Source of the DNA: RGIG3994 sp964461635 | Lineage (GTDB): Bacteria; Bacillota; Clostridia; Oscillospirales; CAG-272 | Assembly: GCA_964461635.1 (NCBI GenBank) | Contig: CAYWVC010000006.1 | Location: forward strand, 1-42,177 | DNA length: 42,177 nucleotides | Direction of reading: 5' to 3' | Part shown: positions 24,942 to 32,639 of the stretch, one piece after another | How positions within the stretch are numbered: the stretch's first letter is position 1 | Layout of the letters: the number at the start of each line of letters is the position of its first letter | The notes under the pieces: generated by a model | The model's database searches: none | Seen by the model: the letters and a program-made list of their open reading frames with translations, nothing else | Told to the model about the DNA's origin: nothing | Translations under genes and position numbers: made by a program

Positions 24942-25087
24942 TCGCGGATCGGAACTTTTCATCAAGCGATCGGTATCGACAGAGGCAAGCAAGCACTAAC
25001 AGAGCGCGTATGCGCACTGTCGGTCAAGTTGGCGCTATCCCGCAAGGGAAATTCAAATAACGTCAACCAATAACCACAGGAGGAAAA
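24942..25087 (+). other. Long structured gap between rpsJ and rplC
   Basis: 146 nt in an operon whose gaps are mostly under 50 nt. Visible pairings: CGACAG 24977-24982 with CTGTCG 25017-25022, and a small hairpin TCCC-GCAA-GGGA at 25038-25049 with a GNRA loop. There is no promoter of the quality seen elsewhere and no T-run. The rplC ribosome binding site AGGAGG ends the stretch. Confidence 0.55.
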
Positions 25088-25720
25088 ATGAAAAAAGGCA
25101 TTATCGGTAAAAAGATCGGTATGACTCAGATCTTCGACGAAGTCGGAAACGTCATCCCGGTAACGGTTATCGAAGCCGGTCCGTGCGTTGTCGCACAGAT
25201 CAAAACGACCGAGAACGACGGCTATGACGCCGTGCAGCTCGGATTTTCGGATGTTAAGGAAAAGCATCTGACCAAAGCGGAAAAGGGACACTTCGAGAAG
25301 GCAGGCGTTGCCGCTAAGAAGTACCTCAAGGAATTCCGTCTTGACGACTGCTCCGGATACACCGTCGGAGCGGCTGTGACCGCCGATCTCTTCGCCGCGG
25401 GCGATAAGGTCGACGTAACGGGCATCACCAAGGGCCGCGGATATACCGGAGCGGTCAAGCGTTGGAACCATCACACGCTCTGCGCAACGCACGGCGTCGG
25501 ACCTATCCACAGAGAGGTCGGTTCTATGGGTGCTAACTCGACTCCTTCTCGCGTTTACAAGAACAAGAAGATGGCGGGTCAGTACGGTAACGAGCAGGTG
25601 ACCGTTCTCAATCTCAACGTTGTTAAGATCGATAAGGAAAACAACCTTATCGCCGTTAAGGGCGCCATTCCGGGTGCTCGCGGCGGTATCGTCGTGATCC
25701 GTGACTCGGTCAAGGCATAA
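25088..25720 (+). CDS. rplC: 50S ribosomal protein L3
   Basis: A 210-aa early-assembly protein at the base of the 50S near the peptidyl-transferase centre. MKKGIIGKKIGMTQIFDEVGNVIPVTVIEAGP is the family start, and VKRWNHHTLCATHGVGPIHREVGSMGANSTPSRVYKNKKMAGQYG is the extended loop reaching the active site. AGGAGG before the ATG. Normal length and no anomalies. Confidence 0.98.
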   Translation: MKKGIIGKKIGMTQIFDEVGNVIPVTVIEAGPCVVAQIKTTENDGYDAVQLGFSDVKEKHLTKAEKGHFEKAGVAAKKYLKEFRLDDCSGYTVGAAVTADLFAAGDKVDVTGITKGRGYTGAVKRWNHHTLCATHGVGPIHREVGSMGANSTPSRVYKNKKMAGQYGNEQVTVLNLNVVKIDKENNLIAVKGAIPGARGGIVVIRDSVKA

Positions 25721-25739
25721 GCGGCAAGGAGGAACAGAA

Positions 25740-26363
25740 ATGGCAACTGTAAAAGTAGTTAATATGAAGGGCGAAGAGGTCGGCTCCATCGAGCTGAACG
25801 ACAAGATCTTTGCCGCAGACATCAACGAAGCTGTCCTTCACGCTGCGACACGTGCGTACCTTCTCAATCAGAGACAGGGAACGCAGTCGACCCTTACCCG
25901 CACCGAGGTCTCGGGTGGCGGAAAGAAGCCGTGGAGACAGAAGGGCACTGGCCGTGCGCGTCAGGGCTCGACCCGTTCTCCGCAGTGGACTCACGGCGGT
26001 GTGGCACTCGGACCTAAGCCGAGGAGCTATCGCACCGATCTGAACAAGAAGGCCAAGAGAGTTGCTCTTTACAGCGCGCTGTCCGCAAAGGCTGCCGCCG
26101 GCAATCTTATCGTGGTCGACGAGATCAAGACCGAAAGCTACAGCACGAAGACTATGGTCAATATGCTTAACGCGGTCGGCGCTGACAAGAAGGCACTCGT
26201 TGTCCTTCCCGATGCCAACAAGATGGTCGTCGCGAGCTTCGCGAACATCGTGGGCGTCAAGACTTCGCTCTACAATACCATCAACGTGTACGACATTCTC
26301 AATGCCGACAAGTTTGTGGTGACCAAGGAAGCGGTCGAAAAACTTGAGGAGGTATATGCGTAA
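25740..26363 (+). CDS. rplD: 50S ribosomal protein L4
   Basis: A 207-aa protein whose long loop lines the nascent-chain tunnel; in E. coli it also represses the S10 operon. The loop TRTEVSGGGKKPWRQKGTGRARQGSTRSPQWTHGGVALGP is intact. The ATG at 25740 follows AAGGAGG; the upstream in-frame extension lies in the rplC end. It overlaps rplW by one base (TAATG). As a known leader binder in other bacteria, it is the first candidate ligand for the rpsJ leader here. Confidence 0.97.
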   Translation: MATVKVVNMKGEEVGSIELNDKIFAADINEAVLHAATRAYLLNQRQGTQSTLTRTEVSGGGKKPWRQKGTGRARQGSTRSPQWTHGGVALGPKPRSYRTDLNKKAKRVALYSALSAKAAAGNLIVVDEIKTESYSTKTMVNMLNAVGADKKALVVLPDANKMVVASFANIVGVKTSLYNTINVYDILNADKFVVTKEAVEKLEEVYA

Positions 26364-26656
26364 TGAAAATGTCAGAAGATATCATTCTCGCTCCGGTTAT
26401 CTCGGAGGAGAGCATGGATATGCTCCAGCACAAGAAATACGTTTTCAGAGTCCATACCGACGCAACCAAGCCCGAGATCGCTAAAGCCGTCGAAGAGCTT
26501 TTCAAGGTAGACGTCGCGAACGTTCACACGATCAATATGAAGAGAAAACCCAAGAGACTCGGTTATCACAGCGGCTACACCGCAGAGTGGAAAAAGGCTA
26601 TCGTAACTCTGAAGCCCGAATCCAAGACCATCGAGTTCTTCGAAGGTCTCAATTGA
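26363..26656 (+). CDS. rplW: 50S ribosomal protein L23
   Basis: A 97-aa protein at the tunnel exit, the docking site for trigger factor and SRP. SEDIILAPVISEESMDMLQHKKYVFRVHTDATKPEIAKAVEELFKVDV matches the family. Translation is coupled to rplD through TAATG; a second ATG two codons later is also possible. Confidence 0.97.
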   Translation: MKMSEDIILAPVISEESMDMLQHKKYVFRVHTDATKPEIAKAVEELFKVDVANVHTINMKRKPKRLGYHSGYTAEWKKAIVTLKPESKTIEFFEGLN

Positions 26657-26674
26657 CGGTAGGAGGAAAAAGAG

Positions 26675-27505
26675 ATGCCTACGATCAAGTATAAAGCAAC
26701 GACACCCGCCAGAAGAAATATGACGGTTCCGTCGTTTGAGGAAATTACCAAGTTTACCCCCGAGCGCAGCCTCGTTACCGTTAAGAAGCATAACGCGGGC
26801 CGCAACAGCTACGGAAAGATCACCGTTCGTCATCGCGGCGGCGGTAACAAGGTCAAGTACAGAATCATTGACTTCAAGCGCGCGGACGAGACGCCCAATA
26901 CCGTTATCGGCGTTGAGTACGATCCTAACCGCTCCGCTTATATTGCCCTGCTTCAGAACGAAGCCGGCGACAAGAGCTATATCATCGCTCCTCTCGGCGT
27001 GACCGACGGTACCGTCCTTTATGCCGGTGAGACCGCCGACATCAAGCCGGGTAACACTCTCCCGATCGCGAATATCCCGGTCGGTACTCTTATCCACAAC
27101 ATTGAGCTTTACCCCGGAAAGGGTGCTCAGCTCGTTCGTTCCGCCGGCGTTTTCGCTCAGCTTATCGCTAAGGAAAACGGTCAGGCTCAGGTCCGCCTCC
27201 CCTCCGGTGAGGTCAGGATCATTCGCCTGAACTGCAAGGCAACTATCGGTCAGGTCGGAAACATCGAGCACGACACCGTTAAGGTCGGTAAAGCCGGTAA
27301 GACCCGTCATAAGGGTATCCGCCCGACGGTCCGCGGTTCTGTTATGAACCCGTGCGACCACCCGCACGGCGGCGGTGAAGGAAAGTCCCCTGTCGGACAT
27401 CCCGGACCGCTCACCCCGTGGGGCAAGCCCGCGCTTGGATATAAGACGAGAAACAAGAAGGCTCGCACCGACAAGTTCATCGTCAAGCGCAGAAATGCAA
27501 GATAA
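26675..27505 (+). CDS. rplB: 50S ribosomal protein L2
   Basis: A 276-aa universal protein needed for subunit joining and peptidyl-transferase integrity. The C-terminal segment VRGSVMNPCDHPHGGGEGKSPVGHPGPLTPWGKPALGYKTRNKKA carries the conserved histidine-containing loop. AGGAGG precedes the ATG. Length and order (after rplW) are standard. Confidence 0.98.
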   Translation: MPTIKYKATTPARRNMTVPSFEEITKFTPERSLVTVKKHNAGRNSYGKITVRHRGGGNKVKYRIIDFKRADETPNTVIGVEYDPNRSAYIALLQNEAGDKSYIIAPLGVTDGTVLYAGETADIKPGNTLPIANIPVGTLIHNIELYPGKGAQLVRSAGVFAQLIAKENGQAQVRLPSGEVRIIRLNCKATIGQVGNIEHDTVKVGKAGKTRHKGIRPTVRGSVMNPCDHPHGGGEGKSPVGHPGPLTPWGKPALGYKTRNKKARTDKFIVKRRNAR

Positions 27506-27518
27506 GGAGGGAATATAG

Positions 27519-27800
27519 ATGAGCAGAAGTCTTAAGAAAGCACCGTTCGTGGAAAAGAAGCTCTATGACAGGATCTGCGCCATGAACGAGAAGAACGAGA
27601 AGAAGGTCATAAAGACCTGGTCTCGTGCCTCAACGATATTCCCGGAATTCGTCGGTCACACGATCGCGGTACACGACGGCAGAAAGCACATTCCGGTGTA
27701 CGTCACCGAGGATATGGTTGGTCACAAGCTCGGCGAATTTGCGCCGACTCGGCTGTTCAAGGGTCATTCGGGATCGAAGACCTCGAACACCGATAAATAA
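27519..27800 (+). CDS. rpsS: 30S ribosomal protein S19
   Basis: A 93-aa 30S-head protein contacting S13 and the A-site tRNA region. MSRSLKKAPFVEKKLYDRI and the conserved VYVTEDMVGHKLGEFAPTRLFKGHSG are present. Ribosome binding site AAGGAGGG; 18 nt separate its stop from rplV. Confidence 0.98.
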   Translation: MSRSLKKAPFVEKKLYDRICAMNEKNEKKVIKTWSRASTIFPEFVGHTIAVHDGRKHIPVYVTEDMVGHKLGEFAPTRLFKGHSGSKTSNTDK

Positions 27801-27818
27801 TGAGGGAGGTTGATTCAG

Positions 27819-28163
27819 ATGGCAGAACAGCAGGCAATAGCAAAACTTAAGTATGCGAGAATCTCTCCCCGCAAGGTAAAGATCGTTCTCGACCTCATCA
27901 GAGGTAAAGACGTAAAAGTGGCAAGAGCGATACTCCTCAACACCCCGAAGGGCGCGTCCGAGTATCTCGTAAAGCTGCTTAACAGCGCGGCGGCAAACGC
28001 AGAGGCGAACTTCCATATGGATAGCGACAAGCTTTACGTTTCCGAGTGCTTCGTTTGCCCCGGTCCGACTCTGAAGAGAATTATGCCGAGAGCTAAGGGA
28101 AGCGCTGACAGAATCCTTAAGAGAACCAGTCACGTGACTATCGTTCTCAAGGAAAGAGCATAA
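27819..28163 (+). CDS. rplV: 50S ribosomal protein L22
   Basis: A 114-aa protein whose beta hairpin lines the exit tunnel (site of macrolide-resistance mutations in other species). AIAKLKYARISPRKVKIVLDLIRGKDV is the family N-terminus and the end FVCPGPTLKRIMPRAKGSADRILKRTSHVTIVL is the hairpin. I use ATG 27819 with GGGAGG at 27804-27809; a TTG three codons upstream is possible but poorly spaced. Confidence 0.97.
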   Translation: MAEQQAIAKLKYARISPRKVKIVLDLIRGKDVKVARAILLNTPKGASEYLVKLLNSAAANAEANFHMDSDKLYVSECFVCPGPTLKRIMPRAKGSADRILKRTSHVTIVLKERA

Positions 28164-28179
28164 GGAGGAAGGTCGAAAG

Positions 28180-29103
28180 ATGGGACAGAAAGTTAATCCG
28201 CATGGCCTCCGCGTCGGCGTGATCAAAAACTGGGATTCGAGATGGTTCGTCAAGGACGAGCTCATCGGCGATACTATCGTATCAGACTACAATATCAGAA
28301 AATACCTTAAGTCCGAGCTCAAGAAGGATCATGAGAAGGACAAGGAGAAGAACCGTGACGCGGGCGTCGCAAAGATCGAGATCGAGCGCGATTCGCACCG
28401 CGTAAGAGTCTTCATCCACTGTGCTAAGCCGGGTATCGTTATCGGCAGATCCGGTTCTGAGATCGAAAAGTACAAGAACGCCATCGAGAAGATGGTCGGT
28501 ATGCCCGTTTCGCTCAACGTCGTTGAGATCAGACAGCCCGATCTGTGCGCTCAGCTCGTGGCGGAGAACATCGCTTCTCAGCTTGAGAAGAGAGTTGCAT
28601 TCCGTCGCGCGATGAAGATGGCGATCAGAAACACTATGCGTCAGGGTGCTAAGGGAATCAAGATTTCCTGCGGCGGACGTCTCGGCGGCGCCGAGATCGC
28701 TCGCACCGAGCACTATCACGAGGGCACTATTCCGCTTCAGACCCTTCGTGCCGACATCGACTACGGCTTCTGGGAGGCCGCAACGACCTACGGCAGAATC
28801 GGTATTAAGGTTTGGATCTACAACGGCGAGGTCCTGAACGAGGTCAACAGACCGCGTGAAGCTCGCCCCGATAACCGCGGCAATCGCAGACCTCAGGGCG
28901 ATCGCAGAGATCGCAGAGACGGCGACCGCAGACAGGGCGACCGCAGACCGCAGGGTGACCGCAGACAGGGCGATCGCAGAGGCGGCAGATTTGAAAAGCC
29001 GGAATACAAGGGCGGAAACCGTATAGCTCGCCCGGCATCCGCGCAGCAGCCGCGCGCTGAAAAAACACCGGCGGAGGGAGGCAACAAAGATGTTAATGCC
29101 TAA
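28180..29103 (+). CDS. rpsC: 30S ribosomal protein S3 with extended C-terminus
   Basis: S3 forms part of the mRNA entry channel and has helicase function with S4/S5. The 307 residues exceed the usual 210-230. The KH domain is normal (IHCAKPGIVIGRSGSEIE, KISCGGRLGGAEIARTEHYHEG). Two oddities: a charged insertion of about 12 residues at 49-60 (KDHEKDKEKNRD) ahead of KIEIER, and an 87-residue tail after about 220 with repeated GDRR/QGDRR/PQGDRR units, rich in R, D, G and Q and probably disordered. The stop lies 14 nt inside rplP. Confidence 0.97.
   Translation: MGQKVNPHGLRVGVIKNWDSRWFVKDELIGDTIVSDYNIRKYLKSELKKDHEKDKEKNRDAGVAKIEIERDSHRVRVFIHCAKPGIVIGRSGSEIEKYKNAIEKMVGMPVSLNVVEIRQPDLCAQLVAENIASQLEKRVAFRRAMKMAIRNTMRQGAKGIKISCGGRLGGAEIARTEHYHEGTIPLQTLRADIDYGFWEAATTYGRIGIKVWIYNGEVLNEVNRPREARPDNRGNRRPQGDRRDRRDGDRRQGDRRPQGDRRQGDRRGGRFEKPEYKGGNRIARPASAQQPRAEKTPAEGGNKDVNA
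28875..28990 (+). repeat. Degenerate GDRR-coding repeat in the rpsC tail
   Basis: Six to seven imperfect units of about 12-18 bp with the core GGCGA(C/T)CGCAGA, encoding GDRR with spacers Q, PQ or RDRRD. It makes the low-complexity tail of S3 and is a likely site of length variation by slippage. Confidence 0.75.
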
Positions 29104-29524
29104 GAGAGTTAAGTACCGCCGCGTGCAGCGTGGCAGACTTAAAGGAAAAGCGTCCCGCGGCAATACGCTTGCCTACGGACAGTTCGGACTCGTCGCGGTC
29201 GAGCCGGCTTGGATCACCAGCCAGCAGATCGAGGCAGCCCGTATAGCAATGACCAGATATATCCGCCGTGGCGGTAACGTCTGGATCAAGGTGTTCCCCG
29301 ATAAGCCGATCACCGAAAAGCCCGCCGAAACTCGAATGGGTTCCGGTAAGGGTTCGCCCGAGTATTGGGTGGCGGTCGTCAAGCCGGGTCGCGTACTCTT
29401 CGAGATGGACGGAGTCGCGGAGGCCGATGCTCGCGAGGCTATGCGTCTCGCCGGACATAAGCTTCCGATAAAGACCAAGTTCATCGTGGGTACGCCCAGT
29501 TCGAAAACTAAAGCGGAGGGCTAA
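29090..29524 (+). CDS. rplP: 50S ribosomal protein L16
   Basis: A 144-aa protein near the A-site tRNA elbow, late in 50S assembly. MLMPKRVKYRRVQRGRLKGKASRG is the family start, supporting ATG 29090 even though it overlaps rpsC by 14 nt, with GGAGGGAGG upstream. The MGSGKGSPEYWVAVVKPGRVLFE block is intact. Overlap suggests translational coupling to the unusual S3 tail. Confidence 0.97.
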   Translation: MLMPKRVKYRRVQRGRLKGKASRGNTLAYGQFGLVAVEPAWITSQQIEAARIAMTRYIRRGGNVWIKVFPDKPITEKPAETRMGSGKGSPEYWVAVVKPGRVLFEMDGVAEADAREAMRLAGHKLPIKTKFIVGTPSSKTKAEG

Positions 29525-29527
29525 ACC

Positions 29528-29716
29528 ATGAGAGCAGAAGAAATGAGAAAAATGGATGAGAAGCAGCTTAATGCTAAGCTCAAGGAGCTGAAGGGCGAGC
29601 TTTTCAACCTCCGTTTTCAGCACGCAATCAATCAGCTTGACAATCCGCACAGGATCAACGACGTCAAGCACGACATCGCTCGCGTTATGACCGTCCTTCG
29701 CGAGAAGAACGCCTGA
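29528..29716 (+). CDS. rpmC: 50S ribosomal protein L29
   Basis: A 62-aa two-helix hairpin protein by the tunnel exit next to L23. The end NPHRINDVKHDIARVMTVLREK matches the family consensus around RxVRRxIARxxTxL. Three bases separate it from rplP. Confidence 0.95.
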   Translation: MRAEEMRKMDEKQLNAKLKELKGELFNLRFQHAINQLDNPHRINDVKHDIARVMTVLREKNA

Positions 29717-29731
29717 TAGGAGGATAAGACA

Positions 29732-29992
29732 ATGAGTGAAGAAAGAAACCTCAGAAAGTCCAGAGTCGGTTACGTCGTAAGCGACAAGATGGATAAGACC
29801 GTCGTTATCTCCATCAAGGATAACGTAAAGCATCCGATCTACGGTAAGATCATTAAACGTACCCTTAAGGTCCATGCCCACGACGAAAACAACGAGTGCG
29901 GCATAGGCGATAAGGTTTCGATTATGGAGACCCGCCCCCTTTCGAAGACGAAGAGATGGCGCGTCGTTTCCATCATCGAAAAAGCCAAATGA
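29732..29992 (+). CDS. rpsQ: 30S ribosomal protein S17
   Basis: An 86-aa primary 16S-binding protein with an OB fold: GYVVSDKMDKTVVISIKDNVKHPIYGKIIKRTLKVHAHDENNECGIGDKVSIMETRPLSKTKRWR is near consensus. AGGAGG before ATG 29732. A 46-nt gap follows. Confidence 0.97.
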   Translation: MSEERNLRKSRVGYVVSDKMDKTVVISIKDNVKHPIYGKIIKRTLKVHAHDENNECGIGDKVSIMETRPLSKTKRWRVVSIIEKAK

Positions 29993-30038
29993 TTGGCGAA
30001 TACGTCGCAAATCGTATTGAATCAGGAGGATATCAAAA

Positions 30039-30407
30039 GTGATACAGCAAGAATCAAGGATGACAGTTGCCGATAACACCGGCGCTAAGGAGTTGCTCTG
30101 CATCCGCGTTCTTGGCGGTACGGCTCGCAGATACGCCAATATCGGCGATATCGTCGTTGCCAGCGTCAAGAAGGCTGCTCCCGGCGGAATGGTTAAGAAG
30201 GGCGACGTGGTCAAAGCCGTTATCGTCAGAAGCGTTCACGGCGTAAGACGTGCGGACGGTTCCTACATCAAGTTCGATGAGAACTCCGCCGTTATATTGA
30301 AGGAAGATAACACCCCCCGCGGCACCCGTATCTTTGGGCCGGTCGCAAGAGAGCTCCGTGAGAAGAACTTTATAAAGATCCTCTCGCTCGCTCCCGAAGT
30401 ACTGTAA
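30039..30407 (+). CDS. rplN: 50S ribosomal protein L14 (GTG start)
   Basis: A 122-aa protein of the intersubunit face, also the RsfS binding site. The family N-terminus MIQQESRMTVADNTGAKE begins exactly at GTG 30039, with AGGAGGA upstream at 30025-30031; the next ATG would lose seven conserved residues. The conserved RSVHGVRRADGSYIKFDENSAVIL and FGPVARELREKNFIKILSLAPEVL are present. Confidence 0.97.
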   Translation: MIQQESRMTVADNTGAKELLCIRVLGGTARRYANIGDIVVASVKKAAPGGMVKKGDVVKAVIVRSVHGVRRADGSYIKFDENSAVILKEDNTPRGTRIFGPVARELREKNFIKILSLAPEVL

Positions 30408-30420
30408 GGAGGACGGCAAG

Positions 30421-30777
30421 ATGGCAAAGCTGAATGTCAAAAAGGACGATACGGTCATCGTGCTCTCCGGCGACGATAAGGGCGTGAAGGGCAAGGTCAT
30501 CGCGACCTCCCCCGAGGAAGGCAAGGTTATCGTTGAGGGTGTAAACATCATCCACAAGCACGTAAAGGCTCGCAACCAGAACGATGAGAGCGGTATTATC
30601 GACGCCGAGGGCGCGATATATGCCTCTAAGGTCGCTCTCGTTTGCACCAATGCAAAGTGCAAGAACAACGGCAAGGGCACCAGAGTTAAGAAGGTCGTTA
30701 CCTACAAGACCGACAAGAACGGCAAACAGCAGCGCGTGGTAACTCGCGTTTGCGCGGTTTGCGGAAGCAAGCTTTGA
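30421..30777 (+). CDS. rplX: 50S ribosomal protein L24, zinc-ribbon-like variant
   Basis: A 118-aa assembly initiator protein. The KOW motif is VLSGDDKGVKGKVIATSPEEGKVIVEGVNIIHKH. Its C-terminal part carries cysteine pairs CTNAKC (spacing four) and CAVC near the end, around a basic loop, suggesting a zinc site as in the CXXC-bearing clostridial L24 forms; the Bacillus form lacks the cysteines. AGGAGG before ATG 30421. Confidence 0.95.
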   Translation: MAKLNVKKDDTVIVLSGDDKGVKGKVIATSPEEGKVIVEGVNIIHKHVKARNQNDESGIIDAEGAIYASKVALVCTNAKCKNNGKGTRVKKVVTYKTDKNGKQQRVVTRVCAVCGSKL

Positions 30778-30792
30778 GGAGGGTGAACGGTT

Positions 30793-31335
30793 ATGGCTAA
30801 TATTAAAGAACTGTATAAGTCCGAGATCGCTCCCGCTCTTATGAAGAAGTTTGAGTACAAGAGCACGATGCAGATCCCGAAGCTCGATAAGATCGTTATC
30901 AACGTTGGTACGAGCGATGCCAAGGATAACTCTAAGGTCATCGACAACGTTATCGCCGATCTTACCGCGATCACGGGTCAGAAGGCTGTCCCGACCTACG
31001 CCCGTAAGTCGGTTGCAAACTTCAAGCTCCGCGCCGGTATGAAGATCGGTGCAAAGGTCACTCTTCGCGGCGATATTATGTACGAGTTCGTTGACAGACT
31101 CTTCAACTTCGCACTGCCCCGCGTACGTGACTTCAAGGGTATCAACCCCAACGCCTTCGACGGCAGAGGCAACTATTCTCTCGGCCTTAAGGAACAGCTC
31201 ATATTCCCCGAGATCGAATATGACAAGGTTGAGAAGATCCGCGGTATGGATATAGCCTTCGTAACGACTGCACAGACCGACGAGGAAGCACGTTATATGC
31301 TTACTCTGATGGGTGCACCGTTTGCGAAGAACTAA
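30793..31335 (+). CDS. rplE: 50S ribosomal protein L5
   Basis: A 180-aa 5S rRNA-binding protein of standard length. The stretch MQIPKLDKIVINVGTSDAKDN, the 5S-contact region ITGQKAVPTYARKSVANFKLRAGMKIGAKVTLRG, and FVTTAQTDEEARYMLTLMGAPF match. GGAGGG before the ATG. In E. coli the S8 repressor site lies at this gene's start; here the notable structure is after rpsZ instead. Confidence 0.97.
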   Translation: MANIKELYKSEIAPALMKKFEYKSTMQIPKLDKIVINVGTSDAKDNSKVIDNVIADLTAITGQKAVPTYARKSVANFKLRAGMKIGAKVTLRGDIMYEFVDRLFNFALPRVRDFKGINPNAFDGRGNYSLGLKEQLIFPEIEYDKVEKIRGMDIAFVTTAQTDEEARYMLTLMGAPFAKN

Positions 31336-31349
31336 GGGAGGATGCAGCA

Positions 31350-31535
31350 ATGGCAAAGAAATCAATGATTCTGAAACAGCAGAAGGCACAGAAGTACTCC
31401 ACCAGAGAGTACAACCGTTGCAAGATCTGCGGCAGACCCCATGCGTACCTCCGCAAATACGGCATCTGCCGTATCTGCTTCCGCGAGCTTGCTTACAAGG
31501 GTCAGATCCCCGGCGTAAAGAAGGCAAGCTGGTAA
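31350..31535 (+). CDS. rpsZ: 30S ribosomal protein S14, zinc type
   Basis: The short 61-aa zinc-binding S14 (rpsN type Z): CKICG ... CRICF forms the four-cysteine site, followed by RELAYKGQIPGVKKASW. GGGAGG before ATG 31350. It is followed by an unusually long 125-nt gap. Confidence 0.97.
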   Translation: MAKKSMILKQQKAQKYSTREYNRCKICGRPHAYLRKYGICRICFRELAYKGQIPGVKKASW

Positions 31536-31538
31536 TTT

Positions 31539-31640
31539 AAGTTTACCGAAACTCCACTACCGGCAGGAAATTAATCTTAATAAGTTGGATTTTACCACCG
31601 GTACGCCGCCGCGCTACGCGGCAGGCAAGAATTTAAACTT
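31539..31640 (+). ncRNA. Candidate structured RNA between rpsZ and rpsH
   Basis: Three helices can be paired by eye: closing stem AAGTTTA 31539-31545 with TAAACTT 31634-31640; arm A TACCGG 31558-31563 with CCGGTA 31598-31603; arm B GCCGCCGCG 31605-31613 with CGCGGC-A-GGC 31617-31626 (one bulged A, CTA loop). Together they form a three-way junction of about 102 nt ending 20 nt before the rpsH start. There is no T-run, so control would be at translation. S8 autoregulation is the obvious hypothesis because S8 represses the spc operon in E. coli. Confidence 0.55.
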
Positions 31641-31660
31641 GCATTAAGGAGGAAATTAAA

Positions 31661-32059
31661 ATGCAAATGTCAGACGTTATTGCCGATATGCTCACGCGTA
31701 TTCGCAACGCTAACGATGCGAAGCACGCGACCGTGGATATTCCGGCATCCAACATGAAGAAGTCGATCGCCGACATCCTCTTGAACGAGGGTTATATTAA
31801 GGGCTACCAGGTCATCGACGACGGCAAGCAGGGAACGATCCGTGTTACCCTTAAATACGGAGCGAACAAGCAGAAGGTCCTTCGTGGGCTTAAGAGAGTC
31901 TCCAAGCCCGGTCTGCGTATCTACGCCGGCTACGAGGATATGCCCAAGGTAATGAGCGGTCTCGGTATCGCGATCGTTTCGACCTCCAAGGGTCTTATGA
32001 CGGATAAGCAGGCTCGCGCCAACAAGATCGGCGGCGAAGTCCTTGCCTTCGTCTGGTAA
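31661..32059 (+). CDS. rpsH: 30S ribosomal protein S8
   Basis: A 132-aa protein binding 16S helix 21. MQMSDVIADMLTRIRNANDAKHATVDIPASNMKKSIADIL and the C-terminal GIAIVSTSKGLMTDKQARANKIGGEVLAFVW are canonical. AAGGAGG at 31646-31652 serves ATG 31661; a second ATG two codons later is possible. Confidence 0.97.
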   Translation: MQMSDVIADMLTRIRNANDAKHATVDIPASNMKKSIADILLNEGYIKGYQVIDDGKQGTIRVTLKYGANKQKVLRGLKRVSKPGLRIYAGYEDMPKVMSGLGIAIVSTSKGLMTDKQARANKIGGEVLAFVW

Positions 32060-32072
32060 GGAGGGCACGGAT

Positions 32073-32621
32073 ATGTCAAGAATCGGAAGAATGCCCATTC
32101 ACGTTCCCGCAGGCGTTACCGTTACGGTTGCCGATAACAACGTCGTCACCGTAAAGGGCCCGCTCGGAACTCTTACCGAGGCGCTTTGCCCCAGAATGAT
32201 CCTGACGCAGGAGGGCGACGTCATTACCGTCGCACGTCCCTCCGACGAGAAGGAAGACAGGAGCCTTCACGGTCTTACCCGTGCGCTTCTTAACAATATG
32301 GTCGTCGGTGTAACTCAGGGCTACTCCAAGCAGCTGGAGATCATCGGCGTCGGTTACAGAGCCGCAATGCAGGGCAAGACCCTCACCCTCAACCTCGGAT
32401 ACAGCCACGTGATCAACATCACCGAGCCCGAGGGCATCAAGTTCGAGGTCCCGACCCCCAACACGATCGTTATCAAGGGTATCGACAAGCAGGCAGTCGG
32501 ACAGATGGCAGCTACCGTCCGTTCGAAGAGACCGCCCGAGCCGTACCACGGCAAGGGTGTCAGATACACCGGTGAGCGTGTACGCCATAAGGCTGGTAAG
32601 GCCGGCGGCAAGGGCAAATAA
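32073..32621 (+). CDS. rplF: 50S ribosomal protein L6
   Basis: A 182-aa two-domain protein beside the factor-binding site. It begins MSRIGRMPIHVPAGVTV and ends with RPPEPYHGKGVRYTGERVRHKAGKAGGKGK, both canonical. I chose ATG 32073 (AGGAGG upstream) over an in-frame ATG at 32043 within rpsH. Confidence 0.97.
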   Translation: MSRIGRMPIHVPAGVTVTVADNNVVTVKGPLGTLTEALCPRMILTQEGDVITVARPSDEKEDRSLHGLTRALLNNMVVGVTQGYSKQLEIIGVGYRAAMQGKTLTLNLGYSHVINITEPEGIKFEVPTPNTIVIKGIDKQAVGQMAATVRSKRPPEPYHGKGVRYTGERVRHKAGKAGGKGK

Positions 32622-32639
32622 TGAAAGGAGTGGAAACAG

